Source of the DNA: Paenibacillus sp. BK033
GTDB taxonomy: Bacteria > Bacillota > Bacilli > Paenibacillales > Paenibacillaceae
Direction of reading: 5' to 3'
NCBI RefSeq assembly: GCF_004345425.1
Contig: NZ_SLVP01000002.1
Span: 434,001-498,000 of the forward strand
DNA length: 64,000 bases
Shown here: positions 36,044-44,840 of the stretch, piece by piece
How the letters are laid out: each line of letters opens with the position of its first letter
Position numbering within the stretch: the first letter of the stretch is position 1
Translations under genes and position numbers: made by a program
The notes under the pieces: generated by a model
Seen by the model: the letters and a program-made list of their open reading frames with translations, nothing else
Databases searched by the model: none
What the model was told of the DNA's origin: nothing

Positions 36044-36080
36044 TATGTTCTCTCTCCTCATCCATTCCATTCCTTGAGGC

Positions 36081-37781
36081 CTATTCGCTCCAGAGCTTTA
36101 CGCGGTCCTGAACATACTTCGTAAAGCCTTTTTCCATTTTCTCTACCCCTGCGTCCAGCAGTTCCTTCTGGTAGCCGTCCCACAATTTATCGAAGTCTTC
36201 CGGCTTCGCCATGACAATTCGCGGAATCTGCTTCCATGTAATGTCCTTCATTTTATTGGCGAGAATGGTCACTTCGTCATCGCCGGGCACGGTTATATTC
36301 CAAGCCGCTCCCCAAGCCTTTACCGGAAACTGATCCTCTTGCGGGAACAGGTCTTTCCAGGTAGTCGCGTTATACGCCTTGAGCGTTTCCTTATCGGCGC
36401 TTGTGTACGTGCTCACGATTTGCTCCGGGAAATTCTTCGTATAATAATTGCCCGTGGAATCTTTGACGCCATCACCGTAATGCGCGCCGATATTGGAATA
36501 AAAGCCAATGCCGGATTCTTGGCTAAAAGCCGTATTATCGTTAATAATGCGATTCTGAACGTCCTCCGGAACGACGCGTTTACCATCCTGCAACGTATAA
36601 TGCTTGCCTTCAATGCCCCAGTTGTTAAGAACCTGGGCTTGCTCGGACGCCAGATAATCCAGGAATTTAATCGCTCTCACCGGATCTTTGCAGGATGTTG
36701 TGATGCCGATGCCCCAGCCAGCCATAAAGCCCGTGGACTGGAAGCGGTTATCCTTATAAGCGTCCGATAGCATAACCGAATAATGCCCGTAGGTTTGGTC
36801 CAGCTTGTTGTCCGCTTTCAGTGATTTTTCGCCGTCCGCATAACCCCAGTCCGCATCGATCAAACCGATGACCCGACCGGAAGCTACCTTCGCCAGGTAC
36901 TGGTCATTCTTCTCTACAAAGCTTTCTTTGTCCAGCAGCCCGATGTTGTACATGTGGTTGAGCCACTGGAAATACTCTTTCTCGCCTTCCGTACGGTAAT
37001 GATAGGTTGCTTCATTCGTTTTCGGATCAATGTAATACTCGCCGTCCCCTGACTTGCCGGTCGTTTCCGCTGCCGGGTTGGTAACGGAAATATACGTATG
37101 CCAATCATCCCCGTTGAGGGTGAGTCCGATATTTTTATTCCCGTTTTCATCCGTCGGGTGCTTCTCTATATAAGATTTGATGACATTCTCGTAATCTTGC
37201 AGAGTCTTGATCTCAGGGTAACCCGCTTCCTTCACCGCGCGGTGCTGCAGCTCGAATCCGCCCCCCGCTACAAACGTCTGTCCGTCAACAGCCGAATAGG
37301 TCGGGATCACATAGATGGACGGATCGTCGTTGCTGTAGCGCAACCGATTCATTTGATCGCCAAACAGCTTCTTGAGATTTGGGGCATATTTCTCGATCAA
37401 ATCCGTCAGATCAAGCATGGCTCCCGCATCGACCATTTTGTTCAAATCCCCTTTGGGGCTGATCAGATCGGGATAATCCCCGCTGGTCGCGATGAGAGCT
37501 ACCTTCTGTGCCGGGTCGCCAACCGCAAACTCGGCATCCAGCGTAACGCCCGTCTGCTTTGTAATTTCTTTGCCTACATCATCCTGCATATCTCTCCAGT
37601 TGGGATTGGGATCCTCGCCGAAGAACGAGAAGGTGACCGGGGAGGTATCATTTCCCTGCTCATTTCCCGTGTTATCGCTTACAACATTGCTATTGCCGCT
37701 ATTTCCCGCGCATCCGGCCAGCACGCCTGCCGCGAGCGTCAAGACCATGCCCAGCTTCGAAATTTCTCCTGCTTTTACCAT
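36081..37781 (-). CDS. Importer C: extracellular solute-binding lipoprotein (LplA-like)
   Basis: 566 residues. Signal peptide with the lipobox VLAGC, lipidated C24, then an N/G/D-rich spacer to ~50. The mature protein matches the LplA/YtcQ-type binding proteins, with GGFELQHRAVKEAGYPE and AIKFLDYLASEQAQ. It captures an oligosaccharide, probably one trimmed by the GH43 enzyme encoded after it. GGGGG precedes ATG 37781. Expected to work with the two permeases upstream. Confidence 0.92.
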   Translation of the reverse strand: MVKAGEISKLGMVLTLAAGVLAGCAGNSGNSNVVSDNTGNEQGNDTSPVTFSFFGEDPNPNWRDMQDDVGKEITKQTGVTLDAEFAVGDPAQKVALIATSGDYPDLISPKGDLNKMVDAGAMLDLTDLIEKYAPNLKKLFGDQMNRLRYSNDDPSIYVIPTYSAVDGQTFVAGGGFELQHRAVKEAGYPEIKTLQDYENVIKSYIEKHPTDENGNKNIGLTLNGDDWHTYISVTNPAAETTGKSGDGEYYIDPKTNEATYHYRTEGEKEYFQWLNHMYNIGLLDKESFVEKNDQYLAKVASGRVIGLIDADWGYADGEKSLKADNKLDQTYGHYSVMLSDAYKDNRFQSTGFMAGWGIGITTSCKDPVRAIKFLDYLASEQAQVLNNWGIEGKHYTLQDGKRVVPEDVQNRIINDNTAFSQESGIGFYSNIGAHYGDGVKDSTGNYYTKNFPEQIVSTYTSADKETLKAYNATTWKDLFPQEDQFPVKAWGAAWNITVPGDDEVTILANKMKDITWKQIPRIVMAKPEDFDKLWDGYQKELLDAGVEKMEKGFTKYVQDRVKLWSE

Positions 37782-37856
37782 CTGTATACCCCCATTTAGA
37801 TTAAGATTCGTATATTGTATAAACAGGTTTCCCTGCCGATACCGCTGTCGGATCCA

Positions 37857-38753
37857 TCAGCTTTTCACCGCGCCAAGCGTCATCCCCGTAACGAAATACC
37901 GCTGCAGAAACGGATAGACCAGAAGAATCGGAACCGTAACAATGATTGTGATCGCCATTTTGACCGATTCCGGAGAAATTCTGTTCATCACTTGATTCAT
38001 GTTCGTCCCGTTAACCTCTTGACCGTTGCTGCCCACCTGGGTGCTCTGCAGCACTTTCATTAACTCGAACTGCAGCGTGGTCAAATGCTCCTTCGAGCCG
38101 TTGTACAAATACGTATCAAACCAGGAATTCCATTGGCCAACCGCAAGGAACAGCGCAACCGTGGCCAGTGCCGGCAGCAATAACGGAAGAATGACGCGCC
38201 AGTAGATCGTAAAATCATTGGCTCCGTCCAGCTTGGCCGATTCCTGAAGAGCGTACGGCAGCCCATCAATAAACGAGCGAATGATAAATACGTTGAATGC
38301 GCTTACGAGTCCGGGCAGCACATACACCCAGAACGTTCCGATAAGATGCATATCGCGCATCAGAAGGTAAAAAGGAATAAGACCGCCCGATACATACATC
38401 GTAAGCGCCAGGAATAGGGACAAAAATTTACGTCCGTCGAAATCCGCCCGGCTTAGCACGTAAGCCAGCATGGAAGAACTGATAAGTCCCAATACCGTAC
38501 CGGCCAATGTCCGCAGCACCGAAATCTTGAGTCCGGTAAGCAGCCCTGCGAACGAAAAAATGAGCGAATAATTGTCAAAGGTGAGGTGGCGAGGAAATAC
38601 CGTAATGCCTCCCCTTACCGTATCGGTTGAATCATTCAGGGATATGGCCAGCACATTCAGGAACGGATAAAGGGTACAGACCGCTACCAGCGAAATAACG
38701 AGGTAAACGATCACGTCAAAGAGCCGGTCCGTAAGTGGGATGCGAACTTTCAC
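37857..38753 (-). CDS. Importer C: carbohydrate ABC permease (LplC/YtcP-like)
   Basis: 298 residues with six predicted helices. The EAA loop is ALQESAKLDGANDFTIYWRV, and the end FVTGMTLGAVKS is the LplC signature. It starts at GTG 38753 with AAGGAGG eleven bases upstream. It follows the LplB-type gene by 16 bases and precedes the lipoprotein by 75. Confidence 0.9.
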   Translation of the reverse strand: MKVRIPLTDRLFDVIVYLVISLVAVCTLYPFLNVLAISLNDSTDTVRGGITVFPRHLTFDNYSLIFSFAGLLTGLKISVLRTLAGTVLGLISSSMLAYVLSRADFDGRKFLSLFLALTMYVSGGLIPFYLLMRDMHLIGTFWVYVLPGLVSAFNVFIIRSFIDGLPYALQESAKLDGANDFTIYWRVILPLLLPALATVALFLAVGQWNSWFDTYLYNGSKEHLTTLQFELMKVLQSTQVGSNGQEVNGTNMNQVMNRISPESVKMAITIIVTVPILLVYPFLQRYFVTGMTLGAVKS

Positions 38754-38769
38754 TGTTTTGAAATCCTCC

Positions 38770-39687
38770 TTACATAATGCTTTCTTTGGTGATTTTCTTG
38801 AAAACGCCGTTCGCGACGAATAGCAGAATCAGGCTGACTACGGAGTTGAAAATGTTAATTGCCGTGCCGAAGGAATAACGTCCCATTCCTAGTCCGTAGT
38901 TAAGGGCATACAGGTCAAGCACCTCGGATTTCTCCTTTACCAGACTGTTGCCGAGGAGAAACTGCTTCTCGAAGCCGATGCTTATCAGATGTCCGATTGA
39001 CATGATCAGCAAAATAATGATCGTGGAACGGATACCCGGCAGCGTAATATGCCAAATCTGTTTTAACCTGCTTGCACCGTCAACCCGGGCTGCCTCGTAT
39101 AGTTCCGGGCCTATCCCGGCAATGGCGGCCAGATAGATAATCGCGTTCCAGCCGGTTTCCTTCCAAATATCCGCGCTGGTCACCAGGTACCAGAATAAAT
39201 TTTCCTTCGCCATGAATTGAATCGGCTCATGAATGAGATGCAAGCCTGTCAGAATTTGATTCACGACGCCATTCTCAGCCGAAAGCATCTTCGTCACAAT
39301 CCCCGCGACAACCACCCAGGAGACAAAATGCGGTAAATACGAAACCGTCTGCACGAAGCGTTTCAGAAACGAAACACGCACCTCGTTCAAAAGAACCGCG
39401 AAGAGGATCGGAATGGTAAAGCTTGCAATGAGCCCCATAAAACTCATCGCCAAGGTGTTTCGCAGCGCGTTAAAGAATTGATCGTCCTGAAATAACATCC
39501 GGAAGTTATCAAAGCCGACCCACTTCTGGTCGAAGAAGGATTTGCCTACTCGAAATTGCTGAAACGCCATCGTCCAGCCCCATAGCGGCAAATAGCTGAA
39601 TAGAAAAACAAAAACGACAAAAGGAACTGACATGTAATAAAGATAGCGCTGCCTAACGATGCGTTGCCAGATGCTTACGACGGACAA
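38770..39687 (-). CDS. Importer C: carbohydrate ABC permease (LplB-like)
   Basis: About 305 residues, six helices, with the EAA loop ELYEAARVDGASRLKQIWHI and the helix YLPHFVSWVVVAGIV. The preferred start is TTG 39687, with AGGAG ten bases upstream. GTG 39720 would add eleven residues but has no ribosome site and lies only a few bases after a TATAAT promoter element (minus strand), where a transcript is unlikely to have begun. First gene of the importer C operon, divergent from the AraC regulator. Confidence 0.87.
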   Translation of the reverse strand: MSVVSIWQRIVRQRYLYYMSVPFVVFVFLFSYLPLWGWTMAFQQFRVGKSFFDQKWVGFDNFRMLFQDDQFFNALRNTLAMSFMGLIASFTIPILFAVLLNEVRVSFLKRFVQTVSYLPHFVSWVVVAGIVTKMLSAENGVVNQILTGLHLIHEPIQFMAKENLFWYLVTSADIWKETGWNAIIYLAAIAGIGPELYEAARVDGASRLKQIWHITLPGIRSTIIILLIMSIGHLISIGFEKQFLLGNSLVKEKSEVLDLYALNYGLGMGRYSFGTAINIFNSVVSLILLFVANGVFKKITKESIM

Positions 39688-39778
39688 ATCTGTACCACTC
39701 CTCTGCTTTTTCTTGTTCACTTAGCATTATAATGGAGCGTATTAGACCTCATCCTTGATTTTAGGGTCTTAAAATAGC
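39688..39778. promoter_or_regulatory. Divergent promoter region of importer C and its AraC regulator
   Basis: A TATAAT reads on the minus strand (plus ATTATA at about 39726-39731) toward LplB, without a clear -35 box, as expected for an AraC-activated promoter. The AraC start at 39779 has no obvious ribosome site. Confidence 0.4.
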
Positions 39779-40699
39779 ATGATTAGGACATTGGATTGTT
39801 GTGCCGGGGTTAAGAAGGGAGAGAGTCTTACGAGAAGTGTCCATTTGAATTGGTTTACATCCGACGAGCAATTTCTGTTCTATATCGGGTATGGCGGGCA
39901 TGACGAGGACATGTATCTTCACGATCATGTGGATTTTTCCGAACTCGTTATTGTTTTGAACGGGAATGCGACTCATATCGTAAACACCGAAGCCTCGTTT
40001 ATTAAGAAAGGGGATGTCTTTGTTATCGACGGCGCTACCTCCCATGCATACAAGGATCCCCATGATTTCCGGATCTGCAACATCATGTACCGCCCGGAGA
40101 TCCTAACGTCAGCCGGCCCTGACCTGAGAACGTCAATCGGCTATCAGGCGCTTTTTGTATTGGAACCGTTTTATCGGAATATCCAGCCCTTTAACAGCAA
40201 GCTTAGCTTGCCGATCCCGAGCCTGGAATACGTATCCTCCCTCGTCGCCTTTATGATTGAGGAATACACGGGCAGGCTTCAGGGCTATCAGACCATGCTG
40301 CGCTCTCGTTTCATGGAACTCGTCGTCTATTTGTCCAGGCAATATCAGAACCAGGATCAGCAAGGAATCCAAGGAAATCTGATGCATTTGGCGAATGCCA
40401 TTTCCTTCATGGAGGATCACTATCTCGAACCGCTTACGCGGGAGCAGATCGCGGATAAATCGGGCATATCGGTGAGGCATTTGAACCGGATCTTTCAATC
40501 CTATTATCAAACGACGCCCTTTGCCTATCTTCTGCGCCTCCGCCTGGAGCATGCGTGCAACCTGCTTAAGACAACCCGTATCCCGATTACGGAAATTTCT
40601 TATAAAAGCGGCTTTAACGACAGCAACTATTTCACCCGCCAATTTACGAAGGTTTTCGGAATGTCCCCGAAGGCATACCGCCGGGAGCATGTGAATTGA
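39779..40699 (+). CDS. AraC-family transcriptional regulator
   Basis: 306 residues. The N-terminal cupin (about 25-130) carries HDHVDFSELVIVLNG and GDVFVIDGATSHAY. Two AraC helix-turn-helix units end the protein: REQIADKSGISVRHLNRIF and ITEISYKSGFNDSNYFTRQF, with the FTKVFGMSPKAYRR signature. It is divergent from importer C and probably activates it when a sugar binds the cupin. ATG 39779 is used for lack of a better start; none of the in-frame candidates has a clear ribosome site. Confidence 0.87.
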   Translation: MIRTLDCCAGVKKGESLTRSVHLNWFTSDEQFLFYIGYGGHDEDMYLHDHVDFSELVIVLNGNATHIVNTEASFIKKGDVFVIDGATSHAYKDPHDFRICNIMYRPEILTSAGPDLRTSIGYQALFVLEPFYRNIQPFNSKLSLPIPSLEYVSSLVAFMIEEYTGRLQGYQTMLRSRFMELVVYLSRQYQNQDQQGIQGNLMHLANAISFMEDHYLEPLTREQIADKSGISVRHLNRIFQSYYQTTPFAYLLRLRLEHACNLLKTTRIPITEISYKSGFNDSNYFTRQFTKVFGMSPKAYRREHVN

Positions 40700-40708
40700 C
40701 CCAATCAA

Positions 40709-40743
40709 AAAGCACCGCGCTGCTTGCCAGCGGGCGGTGCTTT
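40709..40743. terminator. Bidirectional terminator between AraC and the YolD-like gene
   Basis: AAAGCACCGC (40709-40718) pairs with GCGGTGCTTT (40734-40743), and an inner GCTG/CAGC closes the loop. It lies between the stops of two convergent genes with A/T runs on both sides. Confidence 0.85.
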
Positions 40744-40751
40744 CGTAAAGT

Positions 40752-41228
40752 TCACTTAAACATCGTGGAGATATATTTGGCGATGCGGACGCTAATCTCG
40801 GCGCGGGCCGCGTCGCGGATCATGGAGAAGCGGTCCTCGTAGCCGCGGCAGACAAACCTGTAATGAATAGCTCCATGCTCGCTGTCGCTCTCCTCGAGGA
40901 AGACCCGGATATTGCGCTCCTTAAGCGCTTTGCGAACAGCGGTTAGATCCGTGTGAATATGCCCCATCAGGACGCGCGAGGCTTTCATGTACAGCTGCTT
41001 CATGGAGTAAAAGGACAGCTCGATGTCCTTGCAGTTCTTATCTACGATCGTCAGCATCATGGGGAGCAGCACGTAATCGCGGATAAGCTCAAGCTCCTCT
41101 TTGCTTGGAACGGGGACAGGTCCGGAGGCTTGGGGCGGCTCGCGCCGTTCTAGATATTGCTCCCGGTGTTCAGGCAGCATCATACGGCTGGATTCCCAGC
41201 GGCCGTTTCCTTCCAGTTTCTTGCTCAT
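40752..41228 (-). CDS. YolD-like protein, partner of the Y-family polymerase
   Basis: 158 residues. The N-terminus LEGNGRWESSRMMLPEHRE matches the start of YolD-like proteins, which often follow UvrX/YqjW polymerases. The usual YolD is about 110 residues; here the remaining 120 residues (from VPSKEELELIRDYVLLPMML) form a different helical region with VMIG-like HIHTDLTAVRKALKERNIRV. It overlaps the polymerase by 4 bases (ATGA, 41225-41228). It would be co-expressed in the SOS response. Function of either part is unknown. Confidence 0.65.
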   Translation of the reverse strand: MSKKLEGNGRWESSRMMLPEHREQYLERREPPQASGPVPVPSKEELELIRDYVLLPMMLTIVDKNCKDIELSFYSMKQLYMKASRVLMGHIHTDLTAVRKALKERNIRVFLEESDSEHGAIHYRFVCRGYEDRFSMIRDAARAEISVRIAKYISTMFK

Positions 41229-42481
41229 TTGTAGTGTCCTCCAATTTTGACGCTGCGCTCACGGGCCTGGGCTGACTCGAGCAGCGAGGACGCCCGGAGA
41301 ATCGAGGTCGTTCCGAATTTATGACGGATCGCGTCCGTGACGCGATCCAGCTTTCTTTCCTTCTCCCTGTTTCCGAACAGGGTAAGCTGATATTGGTCGT
41401 CGGGCACCAGCTTCGATAAGGTCACGCCAAGCTTGCGGACGGGGAGCCGGTCCCAATGGGCGTAAAACAACGTGCGGGCCGCAGCGAATACTTCCTTCGT
41501 AATATTCGTCGGATCGGGTACCGTCATCTGGCGAAAAAAACCGGTCGGGCGGTCGAAATCCGCGCCTTGCGCGCCTGCTGCAACGACGCTGCCCATATAT
41601 CCCTTGGCTCGGCTGCGGCGGCATACCTCCTCGCTTAATTCCAGCAGAACAACGTCAATCTCCTGCGGCTTGCTGTAATCCCGGGGAAGCGTCATCTGAT
41701 GGCCGACCGCTTGCTGCGCGTCATGGGTGCTTGGCTTGACCGGGCTCGGGTCAATGCCGTTTGCGGTCTGCCAGAACAGCTCTGCCTGAATATCGCTGTT
41801 GCGGCCCATCCGCGCCCGCAGCCTGCGCTTGAATTCCGGCAGGGGAAGACAGCCGAGATCTCCGATCGTTGCAATCCCCATCCGTTGGAAATGCGCGGTC
41901 ATCCGCGAGCCGACGCCAAACATTTTATTCACGGGCAGCGGCCATAATAAAGATTCCACCTCGGATTTCGGGAGAGTGAACTGGCCGGTCTCGTTTTTTT
42001 TCGCCCAAATATCCGTGGCCATCTTGGCCAGAATCTTGTTGGAGCTGATGCCAACCCGGGCCCATACGCCGGTGTAGAGCATAATCTTGGTCTGGATTTG
42101 CCTTGCGATCTCGTCGGGCGTGCCGAAGTAAGACAAGGAACCGGTAACGTCCAGGAACTGTTCGTCGATGGAGAAGGGCTCCACCAGATCGGTAAACGAA
42201 CGAAAAATGTCGGTAATCATTAGTGAGACATCGATATAAGCTTGCATCCTCGGCTTGATAATGACGAGATGCGGACATTTGCCCAGCGCCTCGCCAAGGG
42301 TCTCGGCGGTCGTCACGCCGTACTGCTTCGCAAGCGGACAAGCTGCCAGAATAATGCCCGAACGCCTCGAAGGATCGCCGGCCACAACGACCGGATCGTT
42401 CTTATATTCGGGATGCGCGGCCTTCTCGACGGACGCGTAGAACGACTGGCAGTCAATCAGCATAATGACACGTTCCATAAT
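41225..42481 (-). CDS. uvrX: Y-family DNA polymerase (UvrX/YqjW-type), translesion synthesis
   Basis: About 418 residues from ATG 42481 (MERVIMLIDCQSFYASVEKA); an in-frame start at 42574 would cross the LexA boxes. D9 in LIDCQSFYASVE and the FSIDEQFLDVT acidic pair give the palm active site. Finger and little-finger regions follow, with SSNKILAKMATDIWA and the HhH-type GIATIGDLGCLPLPEF. It copies past DNA damage with low fidelity. GAGTGGGG precedes the ATG. Two LexA-like boxes and a TATAAT lie directly upstream, and the YolD-like gene overlaps its end. Confidence 0.9.
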   Translation of the reverse strand: MMERVIMLIDCQSFYASVEKAAHPEYKNDPVVVAGDPSRRSGIILAACPLAKQYGVTTAETLGEALGKCPHLVIIKPRMQAYIDVSLMITDIFRSFTDLVEPFSIDEQFLDVTGSLSYFGTPDEIARQIQTKIMLYTGVWARVGISSNKILAKMATDIWAKKNETGQFTLPKSEVESLLWPLPVNKMFGVGSRMTAHFQRMGIATIGDLGCLPLPEFKRRLRARMGRNSDIQAELFWQTANGIDPSPVKPSTHDAQQAVGHQMTLPRDYSKPQEIDVVLLELSEEVCRRSRAKGYMGSVVAAGAQGADFDRPTGFFRQMTVPDPTNITKEVFAAARTLFYAHWDRLPVRKLGVTLSKLVPDDQYQLTLFGNREKERKLDRVTDAIRHKFGTTSILRASSLLESAQARERSVKIGGHYK

Positions 42482-42500
42482 CCCCACTCCAATGCAAATG

Positions 42501-42543
42501 CGAAAGTATGTTCGTATATTATTATATACCGAATGTACGTTCG
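42501..42543 (-). promoter_or_regulatory. Two LexA (SOS) boxes flanking the polymerase promoter
   Basis: On the minus strand CGAACATACTTTCG (42501-42514) and CGAACGTACATTCG (42530-42543) each match the Bacillus LexA box CGAACRNRYGTTYC with few changes. A TATAAT at 42521-42526 lies between them, with TTGCAT at 42546-42551 as a possible -35. LexA bound at both sites would block transcription until DNA damage. Confidence 0.8.
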
Positions 42544-42606
42544 CTATGCAAGGGATATTTAAAGGTAATTTCAAACAGTTGGGCCGGCCGAAAAAATCTG
42601 CGATGG

Positions 42607-42648
42607 AAAAAGAAGCCTGAAGTCCGGCTCGAACTTCAGGCTTCTTTT
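42607..42648. terminator. Strong terminator after the DUF2515 gene
   Basis: AAAAGAAGCCTGAAGT (42608-42623) pairs exactly with ACTTCAGGCTTCTTTT (42633-42648) around a 9-base loop. T runs exist on both strands. It lies just beyond the DUF2515 stop at 42654. Confidence 0.92.
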
Positions 42649-42653
42649 CGTTT

Positions 42654-43946
42654 TCAAGGATGCTCCTGCTGCCTCAGCTGCTGGGCAGCAAGCACGGCGA
42701 GCTCAATCTTGTTGAGCAGCAGGCCGTACTCGCCCGTCAGCTCGAAGCTGCGGGGCAGCTTCAGCTTTCGGAAATAAGGCATGATGCCGGAAGCCGAAGC
42801 GAACCAGTCTTCCCGCTTCGCGCTCTCGAGCTTCCGGTCCGCCCAGGCGTCGCGAAGCTCCGGGCTGTATAACGGCGCCGCGCCAGGCAGTAGCTTGCCG
42901 CCCAGCAAGCGCTCCTTGTACAGCGCGGCTGGCGGCTCCCGGCGTATCCGGGCGAACAGATGCGGGGCATAATCTGCCCTTGACCCGGTATGGCGTCCTT
43001 TGCCCGCAAAAGCAAGCGCTCCTTCCCGCACCCGGGGGACGCCGAACAAAATCGCATACAAGGACTTGCCGAATTCAATCCGTTCGGACACATCGTCGAA
43101 ATCCTCCATGATTAATCCCGCCAGCCGCAGCTCTGGCTCCGCTTCGGTATGATACGGGAACATCACCGCGTTCAGCTGCAGCAGCGACTGCATGCCGAAG
43201 AAGAAGGTATCGAGCACGTTTTTGCGGAAGTAATCGTCCTGCACCACCCGCTGCTCGATGAAATGCTGCTCGTTCACAATTAGCGCGACCGTCAGCGGCG
43301 CGGGATCGCGTGTTCGCCAGAACTGCTCCCACACCGGCTTCATAAACCGCGTTACTCCGAAGGCCGGAAGCAGATGAAACAACGGACGTCCCAGGCGGAC
43401 GCTTTCCCCGTAGAGCAGCAGCTGCGGAAAAGCATCGCCAAAAATAAACGAATTCGCATGCTCGAGCAGCAGGAAGACGGACTGGCGTTTATCGTCCGGG
43501 AGCAGCTGCGGCAGCCATTCGCCTGCCAGATCCGTCATATTCCAGCCCCCGTTGCGGGAAACGAGATGGGCCAGCATCGCCCAGTGCAGCTCCGGATGGC
43601 GTTGATGCATCAGCCGGTAGGCTTCCGTCCGCGTCACGTTATTGCGGTTCAGACGGGAGGTCTCCTCCCGGATCCGTTCGATCAGGATTTTCTCCTCCCC
43701 GCTCCATGCGCTCGTCACCGGCTCCGCCTGCTGCTCCTCCAGCTTCCGCCATTCCCCCTCCAGCCCGGCAACCGCATCCTCGGCAAGCTGCAATGGAGCA
43801 GCTTCCGCTAGCATCTCATGCGAAGCCTCCAGCCCATGCCATTTGCCGACCGCATAATCCCATGCCGCAGCGGGCAGAGAAAAGAACTGTTTGATTTTGC
43901 GAAGCCGTAGTCCGTAGCGGCCGCGCCCTCTCCCCCTGCTTAACAT
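42654..43946 (-). CDS. DUF2515 family protein (YppC-like)
   Basis: About 430 residues from ATG 43946, which has GGGAGGG six bases upstream; ATG 43961 is less likely. Soluble, no signal peptide. It matches the DUF2515 family found in Bacillus and Paenibacillus, with NNVTRTEAYRLMHQRHPELH, the YFRKNVLDTFFFGMQSL stretch and FGVPRVREGALAFAGKGRHTGS. The basic N-terminus (SRGRGRGRYGLRLRK) could bind nucleic acid or acidic surfaces. Function unknown. It sits between the SOS polymerase and the SRAP gene, but no LexA box was found before it. Confidence 0.75.
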   Translation of the reverse strand: MLSRGRGRGRYGLRLRKIKQFFSLPAAAWDYAVGKWHGLEASHEMLAEAAPLQLAEDAVAGLEGEWRKLEEQQAEPVTSAWSGEEKILIERIREETSRLNRNNVTRTEAYRLMHQRHPELHWAMLAHLVSRNGGWNMTDLAGEWLPQLLPDDKRQSVFLLLEHANSFIFGDAFPQLLLYGESVRLGRPLFHLLPAFGVTRFMKPVWEQFWRTRDPAPLTVALIVNEQHFIEQRVVQDDYFRKNVLDTFFFGMQSLLQLNAVMFPYHTEAEPELRLAGLIMEDFDDVSERIEFGKSLYAILFGVPRVREGALAFAGKGRHTGSRADYAPHLFARIRREPPAALYKERLLGGKLLPGAAPLYSPELRDAWADRKLESAKREDWFASASGIMPYFRKLKLPRSFELTGEYGLLLNKIELAVLAAQQLRQQEHP

Positions 43947-44094
43947 CGATCGCCCTCCCATACTGATACTGGTAACACAAGTATTTGCCGTCAGGCCGCC
44001 TGTTCATGCATAATAAAAAGTAAACAACGGACGTGAAGCGTATGCTTTCGAAGTAAGTTTTTCATTTCCAAAAAATTTTTCAGGAGGACTTGCC

Positions 44095-44793
44095 ATGTGC
44101 GGAAGATACACCATCACCGTATCGCTCGAGGAGCTGATGATCCGTTATATGATCGGCGAGACGAAGGTGCCTTACCATCGTCCCAAATATAACGTAGCGC
44201 CGGGCCAGCAGGTGCTTGCCATTATAAATGACGGTCAGCGCAACCGGCTCGGCGAGCTGAAGTGGGGACTTGTTCCGCCTTGGGCCGACGACCCGAAGAT
44301 CGGCAATAAAATGCTCAATGCCCGCTCCGAGACAGCGGCCGAGAAGCCGGCCTTCAAGACGCCGCTCCGCCGCAAGCGCTGCCTCATCCCGGCAGACGGC
44401 TTCTACGAATGGAAAAAGACGAACGGCGGCAAGCAGCCGATGCGTATTGTCCGCAAGGACCGCTCCATCTTCAGCATGGCCGGTCTTTACGAGTCGTGGC
44501 TTGCGCCGGACGGCACAACAACGGTCAGCACCTGTACCATTCTGACGACCTCGCCCAACGAGCTGATGGCTCCGATCCACGACCGGATGCCGGTGATTTT
44601 GCGCCCGGAGGACGAGCCCTTCTGGCTTGACCGAACCGTGCAGGATCCGCAGTCCCTGCAGCGTCTGTTCCTGCCGTATGCGGCGGAAGAGCTCGAAGCC
44701 TATCCGGTATCCCCGGCAGTCGGGAGCGTCAAGAATGACACCGCCGAATGCATCGAACCGCTAAACACGGGCAACCAGCTGCATCTATGGTGA
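44095..44793 (+). CDS. SRAP-family DNA-protein crosslink sensor (YedK/HMCES-like)
   Basis: 232 residues. The catalytic set matches YedK: nucleophile C2 (MCGRY; the initiator Met must be removed), N75 in NARSE, E105 in GFYEW and H162 in IHDRMP. It covalently caps abasic sites in single-stranded DNA and protects them until repair. A strong AGGAGG lies eight bases before ATG 44095. Its placement beside the SOS polymerase supports a DNA damage role, although no LexA box was found upstream. Confidence 0.92.
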   Translation: MCGRYTITVSLEELMIRYMIGETKVPYHRPKYNVAPGQQVLAIINDGQRNRLGELKWGLVPPWADDPKIGNKMLNARSETAAEKPAFKTPLRRKRCLIPADGFYEWKKTNGGKQPMRIVRKDRSIFSMAGLYESWLAPDGTTTVSTCTILTTSPNELMAPIHDRMPVILRPEDEPFWLDRTVQDPQSLQRLFLPYAAEELEAYPVSPAVGSVKNDTAECIEPLNTGNQLHLW

Positions 44794-44810
44794 AAACTAG
44801 GCAGCACCGC

Positions 44811-44840
44811 CAAACAAAAAAAAGCCGACCGCAAGCGGTC
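44811..44840 (-). terminator. Terminator overlapping the SpoVIF-like stop
   Basis: GACCGC (44827-44832) and GCGGTC (44835-44840) form a tight hairpin with an AA loop. On the minus strand it is followed by a T run (A tract 44816-44823 on plus). It overlaps the TGA stop at 44839-44841. Confidence 0.75.

Noticed and set aside
7850..39687. An ABC ATPase gene for importers A, B or C
   Set aside because: None was found in any of the clusters; CUT1 systems of this kind commonly share an MsmX-type ATPase encoded elsewhere.
43990..44094. A possible LexA box upstream of the SRAP gene (around CGAAAGCATACGCTTC, minus strand)
   Set aside because: The two half-sites are eight bases apart rather than six and the outer bases do not fit the LexA pattern.
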